Positions 25,678-37,600 of a DNA stretch of 64,000 nt are shown here, in pieces (position 1 is the first letter of the stretch; the number at the start of each line of letters is the position of its first letter). The notes beneath the pieces were generated by a model that saw nothing but the letters and a program-made list of their open reading frames with translations, ran no database searches and was not told the origin of the DNA. A program made the translations under genes and the position numbers. The stretch comes from Strigamia acuminata (taxonomy: Eukaryota; Arthropoda; Chilopoda; Geophilomorpha; Linotaeniidae). The stretch covers positions 13,950,001-14,014,000 of the forward strand of contig OX442316.1 in NCBI GenBank assembly GCA_949358305.1, read 5' to 3'.

Positions 25678-28600
25678 AAGTGGTATATCAGTGCAAATGA
25701 TTGGAATTTTACTCCCATCGTTTCGCTTATACCATATCAATTTCTATATAGGTCAAAAATACATTGTAAAGAAATAGTTGCCATATGTAATCCAGCTTGC
25801 CATAGGTCACTACAAAACAAGAGGTATACCCCAAATTGGTTATCCCAGTCGGCTACCTTGAATACCAAGGCACCGAGTCACCAAATCCTTCATCAAATGC
25901 TACCGAATTAGCTTCATATAATGTAACATCACAAAAAGAAGAAACAAGATACGCCATGGAGTGAAAGACCAGCAACATACCATCGACCTCGCCCACTGCT
26001 TGCTCTAGATGTGGTCAAATTTGGCTCCAAATTAGTTGCTTGTATTTGCTCCACACCTATTTTGTGGGTCACTACAAAACAAGGGGTACACCATTAGTGG
26101 TGCCCAAATTAAAGTATACCCCTTGTTTTGTAGAAACCCAACAATGGAACATTTATTGACAATTTAATGTTGTTAGGAAGGACATTTTCATTGCAAAAGA
26201 CGATTTGGATGGCCACCCTTTTCCTGGTCTCCCAGTCAAGACCGTTTACGGAATAAAATCGTTTATTCAAATTGGAAAATAATAAACTGCAATTTGTTGA
26301 GAAAAAGAGGAAAAGATTCCTCATTTCCTCACAACTCACAAATGACTGTCAGTTAGAGAGAAGAAAGCAAATAAGGGAAGCAAAAAAAAATTTCTCCATA
26401 TAAGAAATTACTTTTCTCATTCCCTCCTTTTCCACATCCCTATTTCCACTCTCTTTCCTCCACCAAATTAGGTGGAGAAACACAATCCCAAGACAGGCCT
26501 ATCATTAGTGCTATGACGCATGTCCACTGAGCTGGGGGTTCTCGCATTTCAATGGAAATTTCTCATAAATAAATAGTAAATGAATAAATTATAAATTAAG
26601 AAAAAAATTAAAAAATATATTTAACTAAGGCGGAAAAGAATAATGAACTTCACATCTTTTTTCAATGGACCGTAGAAGCAGTGTTCAGCTATCGTTGGGT
26701 GTGTAGACATATGCACACGAAGGAGTTGATTTGTGGACCCATTTGCATTCCGAGGTGCAGCCGCTATTCCTCAAATGGGTGATTTTTTCCACAAAATTAA
26801 TCACTTGAACCACGCGAATTTCCACCGCTCACACAGATCTATACAGGAAAGGAACTGATGCCAACCAAAGTTTGAAAATAAAAACTCAAAACAACACAAA
26901 ACGAAGCAAAATGCTCGTTGCAACCACCACCTTGACTACCAGTGCGTGAAGAGTGGATTTTAATTTTAGAATCTCTGGCAACAACACAGTGGTATAACCA
27001 GGCCCCGTTAGGCCGTTACAGAACCACTTTTTACTTATTTTAATCCCCTTGGATGGATAATGGCTGAGAATCTCAGTTGTTTGTCATCTATATCTGACTA
27101 AGATACTGTTTCTGTGGCAAGAACATCGGCAACCCACCTCCAACTGGATTTTTCCCAGCTATCGATGCAAATGCAAGGTCGGGTCCTTAAGAAAGTCTTC
27201 CCACAGATCGTGACACACAAGTATTCTATTTACGGAGACAATTGTTACTGTTTTTATACTTTTGAAACACACTAGGTGCATTCAATATCGATAAGGAGAA
27301 GCGACTTCTTCTTAAGTTTATTAAATAAGTCATTTGAAAGAAGTGACTTATGTTTGAACGCGCTTATTATTTTACTTAAGTGTTTGACTTCTTCTATCCA
27401 GTTGTGAGCACTGAGCATGCTCAGAACAAGTATTGCAAATGGCTGCCAAACCAAGATGCAAATGTCAATCTCGCATTCGTCAAAAAAAATATGTGCTCTA
27501 AAATTCTAAAAACCACATGCATCTCTTTTTGTTGTGTTAATTAGAAGTTCATGTGGTTTTTAGAATTTTAGAGCACATATTTCTTTTGTTTTAGGCAACA
27601 TTGCGATGAGCGAATTAGATCGGAAAAGATGGCGGCCAAAAATTTCCAAAACGAGGCAAAACCAGGCGATATGCGCATGCGCACCATTATTTAAGTGACT
27701 TATTCGTAAGAAGAAGTAACTATTTTTAAAGGCTTTTATTTAACTTGACTTGAACGTTTGTTTGTTTGTTTGTTTGTTTGTTTGTGTCAACGTCCGGTCA
27801 CGTGACCTGTAATGTTTCAACTTCCGGTACTTCCGGTTTGTGTAATTTCTCAAAAAAAATGAATTAAAAAATTAATCAGACGATTGGAAAGTAGACTTTT
27901 CTGGTGCAGTTTTTTGTCTACTTTCCAATGATAACGATAAAATTAATATTAAAAGTAGTTAAAAGGGAGAAAAAGGTAAATTACGGCGAAATGTAACAAA
28001 AAACAGCGCCACCTGGCGGATCCCGTGTCTTTTAATGGATGCCAAAATGTTCGCCGATACTAATTTTGATGTTTTCGATACTAAAAAAGGTTCTAAAAAT
28101 TCTGAAACCAGGCTAAACCTGGTAAAAACAAAAATTCCTATCTGCCCATATATTTTGTTTTTTAATATTATTTAGAAAAGTACTTTGTTGAAGGTTTTTT
28201 GGCACGATCACGGCAATCACGAAACAATCTGCGATAGTAGCGCACTCTGACGGCGATTTGAACACCAATATAAAAGCCTTTTTCAAAAACTTGGTTTTTT
28301 ATATTTACTTGTTTCACTTCTTCTTACTTCATTTATTTGACTTCTTTCAAAACGACTTATCAAAGACATGACACAAAAGTCATCATATCCGGTTGAGAGA
28401 AGTCAAATAAGTGAAAGAAGTCACTTCTCCTTATTGATATTGAATGCACCTACTGTAGTTACGCCACTGCAACAACATCAGAAATGGCTGACTCGAGCTA
28501 CCTCGAAGCGAAGATAATCAAATTGGGTGCCATGTTGATTTTTCAGTTCCGGATTTGAGATGTGCAAAGTTAGCGAGTTGCGGCTGGAATTTGTGAGTGG

Positions 28601-31600
28601 TTTGAAATTGAAGAAGCCGCGTCCAGTTCCAGTTGAGTTCCAGTCCGGAAGACAGTGGTGGTGTTTTGCGCCTTTGCGGTGTGAAATGAATTGTGTATTT
28701 ATTCTGACCCGATATAACGTTGTCCTAACTCCTATTGGTTGAGCCGAATTACGCCTAAATGGACTGTGCTCTACTATGCAGAAAAGTAGTTCTGTTTATT
28801 TTCAATGAATTTCAGTGTAAAAAGTGATTAGAACGAAGGATTTTTTTTATTTGATAATAAAATGTTTATTTTATTTGCCAAATAAGCTTTTCCCCCTTTT
28901 AATCAAGCAAACAATGTTAGCATAGTTTGTTGGTTTCTTTTGGCAGGTAAACAACGGTTTAGTTTTTTATTGGTTGTTTTGCCTAGTTAGATTACAATTC
29001 TAGTGTTATGGGCTACTTTTTTGTGCCACTACACCAGTGAGACGGCTCAACCAATAGGAGTTAAAACAAGGTTGTATCTGTTTGGAGTATAGTAAAAGGT
29101 CTCAACTTTTTGCACACAAGACGTGCACATAAGGTGATTTCCCTGATCTCATTAAGAGGGTTTTGGAAGAGGCCAACCGAAGTGGATTAAACTAGCAAAA
29201 GATAATTGTTCTGAAATTGATTCTTGTTGCGGTCCAAACTGTTGGAGTTTACAGGCGCCAATGTTGCGTTTGTTGTTGATTGACAGGCACCAATGTTGCC
29301 ATTGACCCCTAAGTATTAGGAACAGGACGTTGTGGACAAAGCAAGAAGAAACTTAGGGTCGTGAACTGTCACTGACCTTCTTGACCAACCAATAGGAGAG
29401 AGTTCTTTTGACCCCACAACTGTATTTAACCCTCCCTTTTTGAAAAAAAACTCACTTGTCATTTTTCACCGTTACAACGTGTGTCGTGTCGTTTAATTTA
29501 CAACAAATGGTAGCAGAGAGGACGGTTGGATCAAACGGCAAACAATGACTTTGAATTTTTGATGCGTTGATGAATTGTTGAAAAAAAGCGATTGTAACTA
29601 GAAGAATTTGCCAACCACGCGGAAATTTCGAGACGTAAAAAGAAGTGACGAGATGACGACCAAAAAATACAATGTGTTCGCGCAGGTGGAGCTACTAGAC
29701 GACAAAAACTATCTGTTGTGGTCCCGACGGATAAAAACGATTTTGAAGAGCCGGAAATTGTGGAAGAAGGTCATTTTGGCGGACGAGCCGCCACGTGGGA
29801 AAGCGGAAGATGCCAATTGCGCTGAAATGGAGAAGAAGTGGGACGAATGGGACGATGAAAATTCGGAGGCGATGGAGATTATCATCAACACGTTATCAGC
29901 GGAACAAGTATTACGCCATCAATCGGAAGAAAATGCAAAAGAACTATGGGCAAAAATTGAAAGCAGCATGGCGGCGAAAACAAAAAACCTCCAGTTAATG
30001 TGTAACATCAAATTATCGAGATTCGAGATGACGAAAACGGAGACCGTGGACCAATATCTAAACCGCATTGAAGCACTACAAAATGAGAGTTTACAACTTG
30101 GGAAGGCGGTGGACGATCACGATGTGCGATTCTTTGCGATGCAGGGGTTGCGAAGGGAATTTGACCAGAACGTTTTGGCGCTAGAACAGCGAGAAAACCT
30201 AACAATGCAACACATTCGAGACACACTGAAATTAGCGGAAGACAGAAGGACGAAACGAGAAGACGAGGAGAAACCATCGGATGCTGCGTATAAATCGACA
30301 GTTAAACGGTACGAAAAGCGGTCGGACGAAAGAAGATGTTACAATTGTGACATGACCGGTCACATGGCCAGCGATTGCAGAAATCCGACGAAATGTTTCA
30401 ACTGCCAAGGAACGGGGCACAAAGCGACGAACTGCGCCCAACCGAGGCAGGGAAACAACCAAAGATATAACACACCAAAGGAAAGGACCTTGCGCGCATT
30501 TGTGAGTGAAAACAACGACGCGGAGAACGAAAACGACGGATGGCCGTACTAGAAAGGTACACTCGGCGGTAGATATTATCCAGAGCGACGACGATTGAGA
30601 CGAGACGATTTGAGACGTAGACGAGACTAGACGAGGCGATTTGAGACGTAGACGAGACGAGGCGATTTGAGACGTAGACGAGACGAGACAAGACGAGGCG
30701 ATTCGAGACGAAGACGAAGACGAGAAGAAAAGGAGACGATTGCGAAACAAAGAAAAGACAAGCGATGGTGCAACAAGACCTACACAAGGCGTGAGTAACC
30801 GGGAAATTTAATTCAGGCCGCGGGCAGAAATTGGGCCACAAAAAGAAAATACGATTTAAGACACGAGAAAAACGAACAATTCGAACCAGGAAGAGAGAGG
30901 CGATTTGAGAACAGCACAATTGTGAAAAAAAAAAAAAAATGAATAAACTTTATTGAGCAACATTGCCGACCTGTGGGAGGAATTTGTTGGAGTTTACAGG
31001 CGCCAATGTTGCGTTTGTTGTTGATTGACAGGCACCAATGTTGCCATTGACCCCTAAGTATTAGGAACAGGACGTTGTGGACAAAGCAAGAAGAAACTTA
31101 GGGTCGTGAACTGTCACTGACCTTCTTGACCAACCAATAGGAGAGAGTTCTTTTGACCCCACAACTGTATTTAACCCTCCCTTTTTGAAAAAAAACTCAC
31201 TTGTCATTTTTCACCGTTACAACGTGTGTCGTGTCGTTTAATTTACAACACAAACTTGGGAGAAATAGACCTCTCAAATTGCCTTTTCCTTGGGCTCTTA
31301 CTACCAAACACAATTTTTTTTAAATCAAATAATAAGAATGATATTAAAAAATAGATTATTTTATTTCTTTTGCATTAAAGACCTTAAAAATTGCATTGGA
31401 GTCACTTTTAGATTAAATTTTTCAGTTGCCGTTGCAGGATAACCAATTTGTTCATTATAATTGACAGCTAAAATTGAACTTTTAAGAGATTAGCGTGTTT
31501 CGAGGAGCCAAATGTGGCCAATAAAGTTAGACAAGCCAGAAATTATGCTAACTGTTTTTTTCCCAGATTTTTCGCTGCGATTTTCGCAATTTTCTTTCTA

Positions 31601-34600
31601 TTTTCACAATTTTCTTTCTATGTTCCTAAATTTTTTTATTCTAATTCCGTAAAAGTTGTTGCTCATCTTTCGGAAATTTACCCAGAATTTTGGCAATTTT
31701 TCGCAAATTTTGGTAATTTTTCGCTAATTTTGGTAATTTTTCGCAAATTTTGGTAATTTTTCGCAAATTTTAGTAATTTTCGCAAATTTTTGCAATTTTA
31801 AGGCAATTTTTGCAATTTTCGCAATTTTTTGCTCTTTTTGTTGCAGATTTTTCATATTTTGTGTGTGTGCAAGTTTTTGCAATTTCAAAATTACCAACAT
31901 ATAATTTGCAGCTGTCAGCATCCCGACGCCCAAAATTGGGCGCAACCTTTATCCAAGAGCATCTGGCAGAATTTATTCACCAACACAGCCCTTTCGGTCA
32001 AGTTCCGGGGCACAGTTGCCCGTCCTCACTAAAACACAACCGCAAAACTCAAAAACACCTTTCCACCAACCCAACAACCCGTCAATCTCCCCACCTTCAA
32101 CTAATCAACATCCCAAAAATAATCCCCGCACAATCAATGCACAAACTCATTATTTTCCTTCTAACAAACACCTTTTTGTTAAAAAAAAAACAAAAGAAAA
32201 AACATTTTTGGCATGTTTGTGTATGGGTGTAGTTGAAGCTTTCATTTCTGTTTCCCCTCATGCAGAAACTCTACGACACCAAACACCAGAAGGTGGTACC
32301 GAATGCATATTCTCAGTGAACCATGACACCTTTGGTAAGCGACATCTGGTCGTTTTCAGACGTTCCGCCCACCTCGCTCCACCGTTTCGTATGATTTATC
32401 GCGTTACAACCCTTTCTCGAGTCACCTGCATGAACTGCCAGCAAAAAACCATGTTCCAAACGGCTTAGTAAATTAAGCCTCGTCTAAAATATGAACAAGA
32501 ACAAACTATTCCACACCCCCCAGCCCAAAAAATAAAAAAAAAATCACTGCAGGGGGAGCATCGGGAGAAAATAAATTTACAAAACTGATGTATATCTCTT
32601 CCGGAAAAGAGGATTCCGAGTGAATCTTCAATCATGCACATTTCACATGTCAAGCAGGCGGGGCAGGTTGAAGTTATTCTAAAAATATACACGGATCCGC
32701 GAAACCCAGACGGAAAGAAAATAATCGTCGCCGACTATTTTTTTTTCTATATTTCCTTCTCACTCGGTAATTTTACTCAATTGATACCACATGTGAAAGA
32801 ACAGGTACATCGCTCACTCGTTCCAAATTGAGGCTAGCTGCAGAGCCACACATTGGCGCAGCAAAATGATTTTATTCACAGCACGTGCCACTCTTGCCAA
32901 GTGCACGAATTGATTTCTTATACCCCCAGAGTAGTCACTCGTGGCGAGAGAAGACCATAAGTGGATAGATACTCTAGCTATTGCATTCACTTTATATCCT
33001 CGAAACCCTCCACTTTTGTTTTTTTTTCTCTTTCTCTCTCATAATCTTTCGACACTGCGACCTCACGCGAGAGGGGGCAAATAGAGTAATAGCAAATATT
33101 TTCTTTGGCGATCATTAATTTTAATGAAAAAAATGATATGGCTGAAGGCAGTTAAGACTAAAACAATCGCAGGATTTTCATAATTATACAGGGTGGAAGA
33201 AAAGTCTGTTCCCCTCAAATATTTCCTGAGCAATTGCATCTAGGCCAACTTTGATGAAGCGATCATATAGGAAGTTGGGTGAGAGCAATCCAAACACTAA
33301 TGCTATTTATTTCGAATGAGATGAAATATTCCGTGCGCCCAACTGTCATGTAAACAGGGACGACAAGGATTATTCGAATAGTGAATAATCCCTCGCAGAC
33401 GGTTGTTTAATTCGAGTGAACTCGAATTATTTTTAATGAACCAGATGCATGTACTGTATGTTGATTTTAAATTGGCGAAAACGTGTATAAACTTCCTTGA
33501 TTTTAGTTGAATAACGGGTGATTATTGTTGCAATGTTTAATGCAATACAAAACAAATAAATTAATTGTTCGTGGTAGCATTAGAATTGAAATAATAAAGC
33601 GAGTGCACTATTAAACTGTAATAACACACAATTATATCTTTGTTTGAATAAGGTCTTTCATCCAAATAATGAGCAATTTGCTACTTATTCTTCATTTGTT
33701 CAAGTTCTTACAACTGAAAGTTGTATTTTCAGTTGATTTTCTTTTAGTTTAAATTGTAATGGATATCCATTTTGAATGGCTGTTAAAAATCAAGTGTTAA
33801 GAAAAGAGATAAGTCAAAATCCTGTAAAGAAAATTGACTTATTTGTCTTCGGTTGTATTTTCGCTTAATTCAACCATACACTTATTAACACACTATTTTC
33901 ACACAAGCTGCATTAAAAAAGTCACGTTATAAGTGTTATATATGTTTGTGTTTTTGTTTTGTGATGTTAAAAGATACAAAACAAACACACAAACAACAAA
34001 AACACTTAAAACACAACTTTTTGAATGCAGCTACTATTTATACCCACAAGACTTAAACAGTGTAAGAAATTTATGTCGGTTAACTAAATGGCTTTATTTC
34101 GGATTATACAATGTATTTTTCTGTGGTCCCCAAGTTTATTTTTATTTTTCCCAGTACCTGTACACAGCAGAGCTGATTGGACAGTCTTTTCCTGACCATT
34201 ATTGTGTCTGGAGAATATAACGCAATCAATTACCACTAAGTGGCCACACCAGGGTGATGAGTTGCTTTTTGACCCTGGCATTGCAGCAAACCGAAAAAAA
34301 AAATGTCTTTTTTGTCTCGTTTATGGGTAAAGCAGAGAGTTTATAGAACAAAAACTTTCCCATTGTCAAAGCTGATAAAAAACCCAAAATAAATTTTAAA
34401 AAATTAAAATAAAATCCAAAAAATTAAAAATATGTAAAATTGAATCCTAAACAAACACAATTTTCAGGTTTAATTGAAAGAAAAAAAAATATCTTGTAGC
34501 AAATCTATTTTAATGCCAACATTCATTAATGGTCGAGAAAATAAAAAAAAATAAAAAAAAAAAAAAAAAAAAAACCAAGCACAATTTTTATTTTTATTTT

Positions 34601-37600
34601 ATTTTTTTATGTCTGAGATGATATTGATTTTCCTCCACTTTTACATGCCTCAAAGAAAGAGAAAATAAGACAAGCGGAAAAAATTATAGCAGGTATTTCC
34701 TTATTTTTTTTTCCTTTCTCCCTCATTTTTTTTGTTTAAGTCTGTGGCTAATTGTGCTTTCTCGAAAAGAATAGTTTGAGCGGAGATTTCGGGTGGGGCT
34801 TTGCCAAGTTAATTTTTTTTGAGTATTTTCCTGCGGTGCAAAGTTGCCTTTCCACATGGCGAACAATTTCATCCTATTCAAAAATTAAAAACACTTCACG
34901 TGCATTATTTCTGATACATAAACCCGAGATTTTAATAATTCACTTCCAATTTCATTTTTATTTTTATTTTTATAAATTTCACTCAAATTAAATTCCATGT
35001 CACTTTACCTGTACATTTCCAGTCAAATTATCCGAAAATAAGTTCCCCGACAGATTCCTTAATATTTAAATCCATTTAAACATATATCAAAAAAATAATA
35101 CATTAAAAAAAAAACTTTTTTGCCCTTAATTGTACACGACACTAATGCGCAGATTAAAATGTAGCAAAAGTGAAATGAAGATGATAATAAATCTTCAAAA
35201 TTTAATTTTTATTATTTTTATTTCTTCTTCCAAAAGTTAAAAGATGAAGAAAAGAAAGAAAAAAAAGTCATTAATAATTCACAACTTTTTCCCCTCGGTT
35301 GAAATTAAAACAAGTTTTCAAATGAAAATAAAAACATGTAAGCTACACAAAAGAAAAAGATTATTTCCTGAGGCCGAACCAAATGGGCCCATAACGAATT
35401 CAATGGAGAGTTTTTCTTCCTTTTAAACATTACGAGGCCTATAAGTCCTTCCCCTCTTCACTGCTAAAAGACCTCTAAAAAAAACCCTCAGCCCCAGATA
35501 ACTGATAAGACTGTGACCTGATGCTAAAACAGCTATTTATACAACAACATAATTTTTTTTCTTCCTGAATTAATTTTCCATACATTTTTCATTTCAAAAT
35601 GTCCTATTGATTATTAACCTCTTCAGTGTCATCACCAACTGTTATACAATTAAATGTCAAGTGCAACCACTGACCTCAATTAAAATAAGAAAGAACAATT
35701 ATTATCCTCCTAAATAATTTTTTAACAAAATCTGAAGTAGATTAATTCACAACTATGCTGGAATTGGTAGCCACTACACCCAGAATGTATGCCGTTTCGC
35801 GGAATTATAAGTATATTATTTGTACATTAAATAAATGTCTTTCATAAAACAATTGAAAAAAAATGCATTCGTATTTGACAAATACCATATTTTATCGGAT
35901 GTACTTCATTTTAGTGATCTCATTTTAGCGACCACGTCATTTTAGCAACACAAAAATTGCTAAAATGACATGTTCGATAAAGTGATGGTCGCTAAAACGG
36001 CACTAATACAATTTTTCGTATTCTATGTTAATTGTATTAGAATCTACCGCGACTTTGGAAGCTGCGACTACATATATTTTAGGTTTAATTCCTAAGAAGG
36101 GCTAACAAGGGGGGGCTGCGAGAATCGCTAAAATGACTATAACCGATTTTATCGATTAAGAGCCGCGGCTCTTATTCAGAACTGCCATCTTTGTCACTGT
36201 CAGCAATTACAATTTTTGAACTAAATCCAGTACAGTTATGAATACAATTCATTACCGCTTTTGTACATTTTCAACCTTAGTCACTTTCGACCTTATCTAT
36301 TTCGCTCTTAGTCATTTCACTTCACTTCAATTCATCTAAAATTCAATTCTGCATTTCGCTCTTAATCAATTCGCTCTTCATATGCCGCCTCAATCCCCTC
36401 TTCAATCACAACTACACTAGAATTAGCACATTCTTTTCACTCAATATAATAAAAATAAATTCCAATTTCCAGCTGTGATTATGGAAATAAACAGATTTTT
36501 TTTTTACGATATTTCTCTGTGTAAAATCTAAATTACAAGATATCAATCATAGTTTTATTCCAATTTTAATTAATTTCATACATAATTAATCACACCATAA
36601 TTTTTTCTCCCTTTTAAAAATGTAAATTCAGTGACTACAGCACTTCTCATCCATTTCCAAATCGCCATCATTTAATAAAGTGACGGGGAAAATTGGTAAC
36701 AGGTGCGTTTAATTTACTTCAATTTGCTCCTTGAGTTGCAATCATTAGAAGCCCCCAAAAGTAGGGGATGGCTAATGAAGAGGAGACTTCTTGACGCAAG
36801 TGCAGTCTTGATTGCAGGCACTTTTAAGGACCTTTAAAATTGTTAACGTCTCTCCAAATACACACAGCACGTTTCAATTTGAGTGACCAGCGGACACGAC
36901 ATTTCCAACCATTAACTCATCAACTAGAAAAACTTTTTCTTCTTCTTTTCATTAGACAAATAGAGATCTAAAAGACACCAGTTCCCTTGTCCCTTTAACA
37001 TCTGTGAGCCATGAAAAGGACAATAACAATTCTAGGACTGGAACACGCACACATGTAGCTTAACTTGCCTATTTTGAGAAACGAAAACAATTTTTTTTTC
37101 ATCCCTGCATCCTTTAAATGAACATTAATCCCTTTAAAGTCTGTTGACGTTTTTGTCACTGGGACAATTTTTATGCTTGTAAAGACCGAGAGGTAAATTA
37201 AACGAGTGTATCCTGCATTTAATTAAGTTACTTCAACTGACAAAAGAAGAATGTAATTCAATTATGGTTCAATTTGTTTGTTTCCTCCTACACAGGTCAC
37301 CAAAATAAAATCCCAGTAACCAATAGGGATATTCTAAAACAACTGGTTTCCTTTGTCTTGCATAAGGGTGATGCAAGAGTTTTCTGACTGCAAATCTTGT
37401 TGATACTGTTTTTAAGGAGAAATTCCTTTCAAATAAAGCAGAGGATTGTTTTTCACTAAAATAGACAAAGAATTCCTTTGGAATGAAGCGGGATTCCTTT
37501 CGAATGAAGCAGGGTTCCTTTCAAATGAAGCAGGATTCTTTTCAAATGAAGCAGGATTCTTTTCGACTGAGGTAGGATTCCTTTTGATTAAGGTAGGATT

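Larger units (their letters stand above)
29240..31250 (+). mobile_element. gag-only LTR retrotransposon (Ty1/copia-like), 2011 bp
   Basis: Complete element: 266-bp LTRs at both ends, each TGTTG...CAACA; a 5-bp target duplication CAAAC (29235-29239 and 31251-31255); a tRNA primer site directly inside the 5' LTR; one Gag-like frame; and a purine-rich tract before the 3' LTR. There is no protease, integrase, reverse transcriptase or RNase H: only about 430 bp separate the gag stop from the 3' LTR. By eye the two LTRs show no difference, implying very recent insertion. Such elements, called TR-GAG in plants, depend on enzymes from an autonomous relative. Confidence 0.9.

Noticed and set aside
30232-30919. 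Long minus-strand open frames (172-173 codons) over the LTR element
   Set aside because: Shadows of the Gag frame and the GACGAGA repeat; low-complexity Ser/Arg/Leu translations.
32240-32760. Less AT-rich open stretches possibly representing exons
   Set aside because: No domain recognised and no set of phase-compatible splice sites was found.
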